This document shows positions 1 to 6,392 of a stretch of 8,289 nucleotides of DNA, piece after piece. Position numbers and translations under genes: made by a program. The stretch is from NCBI GenBank assembly GCA_946886405.1, contig CAMPIO010000124.1:1-8289 (forward strand). Reading direction: 5' to 3'. The notes below the pieces were generated by a model. It was not told the DNA's origin. It did no database searches and worked only from the letters and a program-made list of their open reading frames with translations. The DNA comes from an uncultured Pseudoxanthomonas sp. (lineage in GTDB: Bacteria > Pseudomonadota > Gammaproteobacteria > Xanthomonadales > Xanthomonadaceae). Positions within the stretch are counted from its first letter, which is position 1, and every line of letters begins with the position of its first letter.

Positions 1-615
<615 letters not shown>

Positions 616-706
616 CGGGGCAGAGAGGCGTGGAAAAACGCCAGTTTAGCCGGTCTGGCGTCCGGGCTGGTCTATCCTGAACGGCCTTCGCGCACTCGGT
701 TCCCGC
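616..706. promoter_or_regulatory. Divergent promoter region between glnS and the GST-like gene
   Basis: These 91 bases must hold the start signals for two genes that point away from each other. Weak sigma70-like -10 candidates are TATCCT at 673-678 for the plus strand and TAAACT on the minus strand (bases 648-643) for glnS. Neither has a convincing -35 box at normal spacing. The location is safe from gene layout; the boxes are guesses. Confidence 0.35.
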
Positions 707-1375
707 ATGAGCCTCCCGACGCTTGTCATCGGCAACAAGAACTACTCGTCCTGGTCGCTGCGTCCCTGGCTGTTGCTCCGCCATTTCGGCGTCGCCTTCG
801 ACGAAGTCCGACTGCTGCTGGACACGCCGGGCTTCGCCGCCGCGGTCCGCCGCCATTCGCCGACCGGCAAGGTGCCCGCCCTGCACGATGGCGACGTGCA
901 GGTGTGGGATTCACTGGCGATCTGCGAATACGCGAACGAGCGTTGGCTGGGTGGCCGGGGTTGGCCAGCAGACCTCGCGGCGCGCGCGCTGTCCCGGGCG
1001 GCGGCGGCGGAAATGCACTCGGGGTTCGTCGCGCTGCGCACGCAGCTGCCGATGAACAGCCGGCGCGCGCCGGACGCCTACCGTTGGGACGCCGCCGCGC
1101 AGCGCGACATCGACCGCGTGCAGGACCTGTGGCGCCAGCTTCGCGATGCGCACGGCCATGGCGGCGCCTTCCTGTGCGGCGACTTCGGCATCGTCGACGC
1201 GATGTATGCGCCGGTGGCGATCCGCTTCGACGGCTACGGCGTGCCGGTGGACGCTGAGGCGCGCCGCTACCTGGACGCGCTGTTCGCGCTGCCGGCCATG
1301 CGCGAATGGCGCGCGGCGGCCGCGGCGGAAACTGAATCGGTCGCGGCTACCGATGCATTGCGCGCGCCGCTGTAG
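707..1375 (+). CDS. Glutathione S-transferase family protein
   Basis: Cytosolic GST-fold protein of 222 residues, likely conjugating glutathione to electrophiles or reducing with it; the substrate cannot be read from sequence. The N-terminal thioredoxin-like domain (about 1-80) opens with [18 protein letters not shown]. Ser14/Ser15 there are the probable glutathione-activating residues, as in the bacterial GST group with the NYSSWS motif. The cis-proline segment SPTGKVPAL (about 51-59) and the glutathione-binding [13 protein letters not shown] (about 66-78) follow. The rest is the helical C-terminal domain, with a [15 protein letters not shown] segment typical of GSTs. The length is normal and there is no signal peptide. 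The ATG at 707 has little Shine-Dalgarno sequence upstream but gives the expected N-terminus. A DUF2007 gene follows after 38 bases on the same strand. Confidence 0.93.
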   Translation: MSLPTLVIGNKNYSSWSLRPWLLLRHFGVAFDEVRLLLDTPGFAAAVRRHSPTGKVPALHDGDVQVWDSLAICEYANERWLGGRGWPADLAARALSRAAAAEMHSGFVALRTQLPMNSRRAPDAYRWDAAAQRDIDRVQDLWRQLRDAHGHGGAFLCGDFGIVDAMYAPVAIRFDGYGVPVDAEARRYLDALFALPAMREWRAAAAAETESVAATDALRAPL

Positions 1376-1400
1376 CGGACGCCCGGTGTAGGCTGGCGCC

Positions 1401-1406
1401 GGAGGA
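1401..1406 (+). promoter_or_regulatory. Ribosome-binding site of the DUF2007 gene
   Basis: GGAGGA lies 7 bases before the ATG at 1414. It is the best Shine-Dalgarno match among the plus-strand genes here and fixes the start of the small gene. Confidence 0.8.
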
Positions 1407-1413
1407 CACATCC

Positions 1414-1683
1414 ATGCGCGTGGTCTATCTGGCCGACAACCTGTTCGACGCCCATCTGGTGAAGCATGCGCTGGAGGAAGCGGAGATCCCGGCGTTCGTG
1501 TTCGGCGAGTCGCTGCTGGGGGGCATGGGCGAGTTGCCGCTGTTCGGCGTGCTGCGGGTCTGTGTGCCGGATCCGGCGTTCCCTGAGGCAGAGGGCATCG
1601 TGCAGGCGCTGGGACTGGAATCGCGCGACGACGGCCCCATCTTGGAAGACGACGGCGAGGGCGCCGGCATCCTGCCCGCCTGA
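1414..1683 (+). CDS. DUF2007 domain protein (putative signal-transducing protein)
   Basis: Small soluble protein of 89 residues. [22 protein letters not shown], then [18 protein letters not shown] and [22 protein letters not shown], match the DUF2007 family. This is a small ferredoxin-like alpha/beta fold, often described as a putative prokaryotic signal-transducing domain; no biochemical function is established that I know of. The domain takes up residues 1 to about 68. The acidic tail ([15 protein letters not shown]) is low-complexity. There is a strong GGAGGA site 7 bases before the start. The gene ends 30 bases before msrA on the same strand, so the two probably share a message. The family call is good; the role is unknown. 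Confidence 0.88.
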   Translation: MRVVYLADNLFDAHLVKHALEEAEIPAFVFGESLLGGMGELPLFGVLRVCVPDPAFPEAEGIVQALGLESRDDGPILEDDGEGAGILPA

Positions 1684-1713
1684 ATCCGTCGCCCCACGAC
1701 AACGAGGTTCGCC

Positions 1714-2364
1714 ATGCTGGGTATCGGAGCCTACAAGCAGCGCATGCCGCGCACGGAAGACATGCTGCCGGGACGCAGCACGCCGCTGCCGCTGCACAAC
1801 GTGCATTTCGTCAACGGACACCCACTGCGCGACACGTTCGACGGACTGGAGCAGGTCGAATTCGGCCTGGGCTGCTTCTGGGGCGCGGAACGCAAGTTCT
1901 GGAGCGTGCCGGGCGTGTACAGCACGTCCGTCGGCTATGCCGGCGGCGGTACGCCGAATGCGACCTACGACGAAGTGTGTTCCGGCCAGACCGGCCACAA
2001 CGAAGTCGTGCGCGTCGTGTACGACCCGGCGCAGGTGTCGTTCGAGCGTCTGCTGCAACTGTTCTGGGAAAGCCACGACCCCACCCAGGGCATGCGGCAG
2101 GGCAACGACGTTGGCACGCAGTACCGTTCCGGCATCCACTGCCATACACCCGAACAGCGGGCCGCCGCGGAAGCGAGCCAGCAGGCCTACCAGCAGCATT
2201 TGAAGGCGGCGGGCTACGGCGATATCACGACCGAGGTCGTGTATCCGGCGCCTCCTTTCTACTACGCCGAGGACTACCACCAGCAATACCTGGCGAAGAA
2301 TCCGAACGGGTACTGCGGCCTGGGCGGCACCGGCGTGAGTTGCCCGATCGGGCTGGACGCCTGA
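1714..2364 (+). CDS. msrA: Peptide-methionine (S)-S-oxide reductase MsrA
   Basis: Repairs oxidised proteins by reducing methionine-S-sulfoxide, with electrons from thioredoxin. The protein has 216 residues, close to the 212 of E. coli MsrA. The catalytic motif [11 protein letters not shown] carries the nucleophilic Cys54. Other family hallmarks are [23 protein letters not shown] (about 75-97; Gly-rich, with the conserved GH), the [21 protein letters not shown] block and [11 protein letters not shown]. Two C-terminal cysteines, Cys201 and Cys210 in [14 protein letters not shown], match the resolving and recycling cysteines (198 and 206) of the E. coli enzyme, so this is a three-cysteine type. 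The long N-terminal lead before the catalytic cysteine also matches E. coli. A weak CGAGG lies upstream of the ATG. It sits 30 bases after the DUF2007 gene and is probably co-transcribed with it. No signal peptide is seen, so it is cytoplasmic. Confidence 0.97.
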   Translation: MLGIGAYKQRMPRTEDMLPGRSTPLPLHNVHFVNGHPLRDTFDGLEQVEFGLGCFWGAERKFWSVPGVYSTSVGYAGGGTPNATYDEVCSGQTGHNEVVRVVYDPAQVSFERLLQLFWESHDPTQGMRQGNDVGTQYRSGIHCHTPEQRAAAEASQQAYQQHLKAAGYGDITTEVVYPAPPFYYAEDYHQQYLAKNPNGYCGLGGTGVSCPIGLDA

Positions 2365-3100
2365 GGAAAGCTGTCGTGGGAGCGACGTGAGTCGCGAAGC
2401 CGTTTGAGCTGGCCTTGGCAGTTAGCGCAGCCCCGGGCTCCCCCCACAGCCCCGGTTGGTACAGCCGGGGGGTGCCGCAGACGGAGTTGAGCTCGCCGGC
2501 GCCGCCCGCGGTGTCGGTGCGGCTGGTGGAACTGCGCCAACGCCAGCCGTCGGCGGCCTTCGCTTCGACCAGCCATCCGTCGATGCGCACGCGCTCTCCC
2601 TGACGGACGCCTGAGAGCGTCTGTGCGATGGCATCGCTGCCCGGGATCATGTGCATGTTGGCGCTGCTGTTCGCGATCTCGCGCGGTGGCAGCGGCGGCT
2701 GGTCGCTCCAGCGGTAGCGATACCAGCGCGAGGACTGGCTGATATCGAGCGCGGCGATCACGGCATCGTCGGCCATGCGGTCCCAGCCGAGGGCAAGATC
2801 GGTGGGCGAGAGATCCGATTCGCGACCCCTGTCGTAGTCTTCCCGCGACAACACGCGCGCGTCCACGCTGAAGCCGGCGATCGGCGTCAGCGTGGCGGCG
2901 TCCAACGAGAACGGCACCAGGGTGCCGGGTACGTCCGTCTGCAGCGGCGGCTCGCCCGCCGCCACGCGGGGTGGCAGCGGGCAGGCAAGCGACAGGTCAC
3001 CGGCGGCGGCCGGTGCGCGCGGGCCCGCACGATGACCGGAAAACCACCAGCCCGCGACACAGGCCAGCATGGCGAGGACGAGCAGCGTGCGCAGGCTCAA
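2225..3100 (-). CDS. Membrane-anchored protein of unknown function behind transaldolase; 3' end doubtful
   Basis: I do not recognise a named family. As read it has 291 residues. An N-terminal hydrophobic segment (about 4-20, [18 protein letters not shown]) looks like an uncleaved anchor, followed by a periplasmic region. Readable segments are [17 protein letters not shown] (77-93), [16 protein letters not shown] (98-112), [19 protein letters not shown] (147-165) and [20 protein letters not shown] (169-188). The start is a TTG at 3100-3098 whose last two bases form the first two of the transaldolase stop (TTGA overlap), which suggests coupled translation. The body to about residue 208 (GELNSVC) reads as real protein. 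After that the frame passes through a C6 run (plus-strand G at 2467-2472), a REP-like hairpin and 140 bases antisense to msrA, and becomes Arg/Ser/Pro-rich. A one-base indel in the C6 run would instead stop at 2424-2422. The true end is therefore probably near 2422 or earlier. Confidence 0.6.
   Translation of the reverse strand: MSLRTLLVLAMLACVAGWWFSGHRAGPRAPAAAGDLSLACPLPPRVAAGEPPLQTDVPGTLVPFSLDAATLTPIAGFSVDARVLSREDYDRGRESDLSPTDLALGWDRMADDAVIAALDISQSSRWYRYRWSDQPPLPPREIANSSANMHMIPGSDAIAQTLSGVRQGERVRIDGWLVEAKAADGWRWRSSTSRTDTAGGAGELNSVCGTPRLYQPGLWGEPGAALTAKASSNGFATHVAPTTAFLRRPARSGNSRRCRPGRSTRSDSSPGIAGGSPRRSRKEAPDTRPRS
2376..2397 (+). repeat. REP-like palindromic unit with GTGG head
   Basis: A GTGG tetranucleotide (2376-2379) is followed by a small hairpin: GCGAC (2382-2386), loop GTGA, GTCGC (2391-2395), then GA. 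This head-plus-hairpin layout is that of the GTRG-type REP sequences of pseudomonads and xanthomonads, which are copied by RAYT tyrosine transposases. It begins 11 bases after the msrA stop codon. It may also help end the msrA message, though no T-run follows. Confidence 0.6.
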
Positions 3101-4059
3101 GCAGTGAGCTTCTCGCGGATGGTCGTGCGCAGCGCGGCCAGGTCCTTGGCGAACGCATCGATGCCGGTGGCCAGTTTTTCCTTCGCCATCGGATCGGCCT
3201 CGATCGCGGCCGCGAAGCTCTCGGCGGTCACCGGTGCGACGTTCACCGCCTCTGCGGTGCCAGGCGACAGCTTGCGTGGCAGGTCGCCGGTTTCCTGCTC
3301 CAGCTTTTCCAGCAGGTCGGGCGAAATGGTCAGGCGGTCGCAGCCGGCCAGCGCCTCGATCTGCGCGGTGGAACGGAACGACGCGCCCATCACCACGGTG
3401 GGCGAACCGCGGCGCTTGAACTCGGCGTACACGCCGCGGACGAACACCACGCCCGGATCCTCATCGATGTTCGCCGGTGCTTGGCCGTTGGCGACATACC
3501 AGTCGAGGATGCGGCCCACGAACGGCGAGATCAGGAACGCGCCGGCTTCGGCGCAGGCGATGGCCTGGGTCGGGTTGAAGATCAGCGTCAGGTTGCAGTC
3601 GATGCCTTCGGCCTGCAGCACGCGCGCGGCCTCCACGCCCTCCCAGGTGGAGGCGACCTTGATCAGGATGCGGTCGCGGCCGATGCCGTGATCGGCGTAC
3701 ATCTGTACGAACTTGCGCGCCTTGGCGACGGTGGCGGCGGTGTCGTAGGCCTGGTCGGCGTCGACTTCGGTGGACACGCGGCCGGGGATCAGCCCGGCAA
3801 GCTTCGCACCCACGCCGACGGTCAGGCGATCCACGACCTCGTCCACCAGCGCTTCTCCGCCGCCCTGCGCGCGCGCCCATGCCAGTTGCTCTTCGATCAG
3901 GTCGGCGTACACCGGCAGGTCCAGCGCCTTCTTCACCAGCGTCGGATTGGTCGTGCAGTCCACCGGCTTGAGTCGCTTGATGGCGTCGTAATCGCCGGTG
4001 TCGGCGACGACGACGGAGAGTTCGCGGAGCTGCTGGAGTTTGCTGGGGGTGGGATTCAT
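3097..4059 (-). CDS. tal: Transaldolase (TalB type)
   Basis: Enzyme of the non-oxidative pentose phosphate pathway. It moves a dihydroxyacetone unit from sedoheptulose-7-phosphate to glyceraldehyde-3-phosphate through a Schiff base on lysine. The protein has 320 residues, near the 317 of E. coli TalB. Visible motifs: [16 protein letters not shown] with Asp20, [25 protein letters not shown] with Glu98, and the Schiff-base lysine Lys134 in [12 protein letters not shown]. These correspond to Asp17, Glu96 and Lys132 of E. coli. [32 protein letters not shown] also fits the family. I chose the ATG at 4059-4057 over an upstream in-frame ATG at 4209 because the added 50 residues are not transaldolase-like and lie over repeat sequence. 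The Shine-Dalgarno site is weak. The next gene starts inside its stop codon. Confidence 0.97.
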   Translation of the reverse strand: MNPTPSKLQQLRELSVVVADTGDYDAIKRLKPVDCTTNPTLVKKALDLPVYADLIEEQLAWARAQGGGEALVDEVVDRLTVGVGAKLAGLIPGRVSTEVDADQAYDTAATVAKARKFVQMYADHGIGRDRILIKVASTWEGVEAARVLQAEGIDCNLTLIFNPTQAIACAEAGAFLISPFVGRILDWYVANGQAPANIDEDPGVVFVRGVYAEFKRRGSPTVVMGASFRSTAQIEALAGCDRLTISPDLLEKLEQETGDLPRKLSPGTAEAVNVAPVTAESFAAAIEADPMAKEKLATGIDAFAKDLAALRTTIREKLTA

Positions 4060-4210
4060 GCGGTGGCTCGGCGGGCACAGGATGGGGAGGGGAAGTATGC
4101 CCTGTCCCTCGGTGCGGAGGTTTGTGGCAGGTGGCGGAAATTGGCTTTGTTTTGGCATGGTGCCGCTCGTCGAAGAGAAAGGCTTGATGGCCATGGCCGC
4201 GCGGATCAAG
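4060..4210 (-). promoter_or_regulatory. Upstream region of transaldolase, presumed promoter
   Basis: These 151 bases separate the transaldolase start from the first repeat, so its promoter should lie here or within the repeats. The only -10-like string I see on the minus strand is CATACT (bases 4099-4094), without a good -35 box. No riboswitch or clear operator is visible. Confidence 0.3.
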
Positions 4211-4247
4211 CCCCTCTCCCTGCGGGAGAGGGGTTGGGGAGAGGGCC
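4211..4247. repeat. C/T-rich stem-loop repeat of a common proteobacterial type
   Basis: CCCCTCTCCC (4211-4220) and GGGAGAGGGG (4224-4233) form a perfect 10-bp stem with loop TGC, followed by TTGGGGAGAGGGCC. The same stem-loop with this tail is, as I recall, scattered between genes in many xanthomonads and other proteobacteria. There is no T-run on either side, so it is a repeat rather than a standard intrinsic terminator. Confidence 0.65.
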
Positions 4248-4366
4248 AACGAAACCGGCTTCTTCAGGCTACCTCTGGCGTCACCACAACCGCGATAGTC
4301 TTTGGTTCGATGGCCTTGCGGGATGGATCTTCTTTCAAGAATTATGGCGCCGCTCGCCGCAGGGCA

Positions 4367-4396
4367 TTCCTTTCTTTGCTCGTGCAAAGAAAGGAA
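4367..4396. repeat. Left sub-terminal hairpin of the foldback element
   Basis: Perfect 13-bp stem (TTCCTTTCTTTGC with its complement) and loop TCGT. It shares the TTTCTTTGC/GCAAAGAAA core with the right-hand hairpin but differs at base and loop, so the two evolve separately while keeping their pairing. Confidence 0.85.
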
Positions 4397-4440
4397 CCAA
4401 AGAAACACGCCCCAGGCGGCACGCCCTCCGCGCTGCGCGC

Positions 4441-4510
4441 TCCGGGTCCGCGAGTGAGCCGCCCTGCGGATTGTACCCGTCCCACTCGCCGTGCCTCATG
4501 GGGACCCGGA
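4441..4510. repeat. Internal nested stem of the foldback element, left half
   Basis: TCCGGGTCC (4441-4449) pairs perfectly with GGACCCGGA (4502-4510). Directly inside it GCGAGTG (4450-4456) pairs with CACTCGC (4483-4489). The segment in the loop, CCTGCGGATTGTACCCG (4463-4479), has an inverted partner in the right half at 4588-4605. Confidence 0.7.
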
Positions 4511-4607
4511 AGCAAGCAAAAGCAAATGCGGCGCGCGCCGACGCTTCTGCTTTGGCTCTTGGGCCCCCTGAGGTCCGGCAGTCCCGGCGGGTACAACCCC
4601 GCAGGGG

Positions 4608-4693
4608 CGGCGCACAGGACGTGCGCCGTTTTCGTACGGGGCAGGATGCCCCGCACGAAAATTCCCGTCGGGACTGCGCACCCGCTGCGCAGT
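4608..4693. repeat. Row of three hairpins in the right half of the foldback element
   Basis: Three stem-loops follow one another. CGGCGCAC/GTGCGCCG is at 4608-4615/4621-4628. A 15-bp stem with a single A-C mismatch is at 4629-4643/4647-4661 (TTTTCGT...GGGGCA, loop GGA). ACTGCGCA/TGCGCAGT is at 4673-4680/4686-4693. Such dense pairing is not expected in ordinary spacer. Confidence 0.75.
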
Positions 4694-4726
4694 AGCGGGC
4701 GGACCGCCGGGGTGTGCTTTCTTTTG

Positions 4727-4760
4727 CTTACTTTTCTTTGCACACGCAAAGAAAAGTAAG
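4727..4760. repeat. Right sub-terminal hairpin of the foldback element
   Basis: Perfect 15-bp stem (CTTACTTTTCTTTGC with its complement) and loop ACAC. It lacks a T-run after the stem on either strand, so it does not look like a standard intrinsic terminator, although it lies downstream of the rnk remnant. Confidence 0.85.
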
Positions 4761-4863
4761 GCCCCCGCGGCGAGCGGCGCCATCTCCCACCACTCATACA
4801 AATCGCCGCGAGCCAACTGAGTTCGAGCGTCGACAACGGTCCGCATGTCGATCCAGCAAGCAA

Positions 4864-5130
4864 TCAGCGATGCAAGTCGCCACTCGCTTCCGGCTGGTAC
4901 TCGATCGCGGTGACCCGCAAGCGCAAGGGCCGGTTGCCGGCGGCCTGCCAGTCGATCGTCTGCCCCACCGACAGTCCCAGCAGCGCACTGCCGACCGGCG
5001 CAAGTACTGAGACCAGGCCGGTCTCGACGTTCGCTTCGTGGGGGTACACCAGGGTCAGGCGATGGTGTTCGCCAGTGAGTTCGTCCTCGCACGCCACGCG
5101 CGAGTGCATCGTCACCACGTTGCCGGGCAT
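4864..5130 (-). CDS. rnk: GreA/GreB C-terminal-domain protein, C-terminal part of an Rnk-like regulator
   Basis: An 88-residue frame beginning MPGNVVTMHSRV and containing HRLTLVYPHEANVETGLVSVLAPVGSALLGLSVGQTIDW and LRVTAIEYQPEASGD. This is the FKBP-like C-terminal domain shared by GreA/GreB and Rnk (regulator of nucleoside diphosphate kinase). It fits Rnk best: E. coli Rnk has VVTMNSRV, LVYPAK, APVGAALLGLRVGD and YQPEAAGDY in the same order. In E. coli Rnk (136 residues) about 50 residues precede this domain. Here the matching N-terminal piece lies just upstream in another frame and ends one base before this ATG (TGA-C-ATG). This domain could be made by reinitiation, but more likely this is the 3' part of a broken gene. 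Rnk binds RNA polymerase in E. coli; whether the lone domain works is unknown. Confidence 0.75.
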   Translation of the reverse strand: MPGNVVTMHSRVACEDELTGEHHRLTLVYPHEANVETGLVSVLAPVGSALLGLSVGQTIDWQAAGNRPLRLRVTAIEYQPEASGDLHR

Positions 5131-5131
5131 G

Positions 5132-5248
5132 TCATCCGCCGCGCAGCACGGGCGTATCGAGCAGGGCTTCGAGGCGCGACAGGTCGCGGCTGGAAATGAC
5201 GAGCGGGGGCAGGGAAGGCGGCAGGCCGCTGGTGCGGGTGTTGTTCAT
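5132..5248 (-). pseudogene. rnk: N-terminal fragment of the broken rnk-like gene
   Basis: ATG at 5248-5246, preceded by a good AGAGAG ribosome-binding sequence, opens a 38-residue frame ending in ISSRDLSRLEALLDTPVLRGG and a TGA at 5134-5132. The pattern (a conserved S-x-D-L-x-RL-x-x-LL start) is that of the N-terminal helical region of Rnk-like proteins. In intact family members about 20 more residues follow before the MP-x-x-VVTM start of the C-terminal domain; here they are absent and the frame shifts by one. This reads as an internal deletion of about 60 bases that is not a multiple of three. An assembly error is possible, but a single miscalled base would not restore the missing residues. 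Confidence 0.65.
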
Positions 5249-5277
5249 CGTGGTTCTCTCTGGTTTCGGGGTCGCGC

Positions 5278-5311
5278 AAAAAGAAACGGGCGGCGCGTTG
5301 CGGCGCCGCCC
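5278..5311 (-). terminator. Intrinsic terminator of the ahpF-oxyR unit
   Basis: Read on the minus strand, a perfect 9-bp GC stem (GGGCGGCGC at 5311-5303 pairing with 5296-5288) with a 6-base loop is followed at once by GTTTCTTTTT. It lies 50 bases after the oxyR stop and before the rnk start, so the rnk remnant must either have its own promoter or rely on read-through. Confidence 0.88.
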
Positions 5312-5360
5312 ATCGGTATCGTGTTTTGCGTGCCTACCGTAGCCCGGAAGCGGGGACGCT

Positions 5361-6320
5361 TCAAGCCGCGGGGGGCGGCGCGCGTTCAGGTGCGCCGGGT
5401 GCGCGCGGCGTCGGCGGGTCCGGCTCGAACAGGTCGCGCGGCAGATCGCGGAACACCTGCGCGAGCTGCTGCAGGAATTCGCTCATCGCCGAGCTTTTGC
5501 GCCACACCATCGCGATCTGCCGGCTCGGGTGCGAATCGCTGAAGCCGAGCAGGTGGATGTTCCCGGAACGTGCGACCGGCGGTTTCACCGCGAGGGTCGG
5601 CAGCAGGGTGATGCCGACGTTGGCCGCCACCATCTGTCGCAGCGTCTCCAGGCTGGTGGCGCGGAACTCGGACCTTTCGTTGGCGCCGGACAGGCGGCAG
5701 ACATCCAGTGCCTGTTCGCGCAGACAGTGCCCGTCTTCCAGCAGCAACAACTGCTGCTGCGACAGCTCTGCCAACGTCAGCGAGGTGCGTTGCGCCAGCG
5801 GGTGGGATTCGGGCACGGCCAGCACGAACGGTTCTTCGAAGAGGAACTCGGTATGCAACTGGTCGTCGCTTACCGGCAGCGCCAGCAGGCCGGCGTCGAG
5901 CCTGCCTTCGCGGAGGCGGGAGAGCAGGACATCGCTCTTCTCCTCGACGAGCAACAGCTCCAGGTCGGGGAAGCGCGTGCGGATGCGCGGCACGACGTGC
6001 GGCAGCAGGTAAGGGCCGAGCGTGGGGAAGATGCCCAGCCGCACCGTGCCGGCTTCGGGATCCTGGCTTCGGCGCGCGGCTTCCCTCATCTGCTCGACCT
6101 CGGCCACGATGCGGCGTGCACGGTCGGCCGCGTCGCGCCCGGCGGGCGTCAGCATGACCTTGCGCGGCGCGCGTTCGACCAGCGGCACGCCCAGTTCGTC
6201 TTCCAGCTTCTTGATCTGCGTCGACAGCGTCGGCTGGCTGACGTAGCACGCCGCGGCGGCGCGACCGAAATGCTTATGGTCGGCCAGTGCCACCAGGTAC
6301 TTCAGGTCGCGGAGATTCAT
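5361..6320 (-). CDS. oxyR: Hydrogen peroxide-sensing LysR-family regulator OxyR
   Basis: LysR-type DNA-binding activator that senses peroxide by forming a disulfide and then activates genes such as ahpC, ahpF and katalase genes. Length 319 residues; E. coli OxyR has 305. The N-terminal winged helix-turn-helix (1-60) reads MNLRDLKYLVALADHKHFGRAA, then SQPTLSTQIKKLE. The effector domain carries the redox pair Cys199 and Cys208 in LEDGHCLREQALDVC, at exactly the E. coli positions. The nearby LETLRQMVAANVGITLLP segment is also typical. Cys25 is an extra cysteine in the DNA-binding domain. The C-terminus ends in a Pro/Ala-rich tail (about 300-319) absent from E. coli. A strong GGGAGGAG site (6332-6325) precedes the ATG. 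It follows ahpF after 72 bases on the same strand; an ahpF-oxyR unit is known in Xanthomonas. Confidence 0.97.
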   Translation of the reverse strand: MNLRDLKYLVALADHKHFGRAAAACYVSQPTLSTQIKKLEDELGVPLVERAPRKVMLTPAGRDAADRARRIVAEVEQMREAARRSQDPEAGTVRLGIFPTLGPYLLPHVVPRIRTRFPDLELLLVEEKSDVLLSRLREGRLDAGLLALPVSDDQLHTEFLFEEPFVLAVPESHPLAQRTSLTLAELSQQQLLLLEDGHCLREQALDVCRLSGANERSEFRATSLETLRQMVAANVGITLLPTLAVKPPVARSGNIHLLGFSDSHPSRQIAMVWRKSSAMSEFLQQLAQVFRDLPRDLFEPDPPTPRAPGAPERAPPPAA

Positions 6321-6324
6321 CGGA

Positions 6325-6332
6325 CTCCTCCC
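6325..6332 (-). promoter_or_regulatory. Strong ribosome-binding site of oxyR
   Basis: GGGAGGAG on the minus strand, 4 bases before the ATG at 6320. It supports this start and suggests oxyR is translated on its own rather than through coupling to ahpF. Confidence 0.75.
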
Positions 6333-6392
6333 TCAGGGAACGGCGTTGCGTGCGACGGGGGCGCGAACCAGCGTAGGGCCCGCGCCCATGCA

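Larger units (their letters stand above)
4344..4783. mobile_element. 440-bp foldback (MITE-like) element with hairpin-bearing inverted ends
   Basis: The ends are a perfect 17-base inverted pair: ATGGCGCCGCTCGCCGC at 4344-4360 and its complement at 4767-4783. Just inside each end is a perfect hairpin built on TTTCTTTGC. On the left it is a 13-bp stem 4367-4379/4384-4396 with loop TCGT; on the right a 15-bp stem 4727-4741/4746-4760 with loop ACAC. Both arms continue with related AAAGAAA...CACCCC-GGCGG sequence, so the inverted arms are about 83 and 87 bases (4344-4426 and 4697-4783) but imperfect. The interior has more inverted repeats and a 12-base palindrome near the middle (4529-4540). There is no transposase and no obvious target duplication. 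Open frames exist on both strands with biased composition and no recognisable domain; I take them as non-coding by-products. It is most likely a nonautonomous, scattered element. Confidence 0.72.

Noticed and set aside
4060..4209. A 50-residue N-terminal extension of transaldolase from the in-frame ATG at 4209
   Set aside because: The extra residues are unlike transaldolase, and the ATG at 4059 gives the family's normal N-terminus.
2971..4695. A 574-codon open frame on the plus strand
   Set aside because: Antisense to transaldolase and then running into the repeat element; no domain and composition typical of a shadow frame.
3998..4759. A 253-codon plus-strand frame ending in the right hairpin of the element
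   Set aside because: Begins antisense to transaldolase and continues through two repeats; no ribosome-binding site or domain support.
4344..4783. CRISPR array or tRNA/rRNA gene in the structured block
   Set aside because: No regularly spaced direct repeats and no tRNA cloverleaf signatures; the repeats are inverted and of unequal spacing.
4344..4783. Target-site duplication flanking the foldback element
   Set aside because: Bases just outside the ends (…AAGAATT on the left, CTCCCACC… on the right) do not match, so no duplication can be claimed.
4342..4863. A 173-codon minus-strand frame covering the foldback element
   Set aside because: It is open because of base composition; it follows the inverted repeats exactly, has peptide matches to the opposite-strand frame (QRKxxKK/FLCT-K-type ends) and no domain. 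Likely one of the hypothetical proteins such repeats give rise to.
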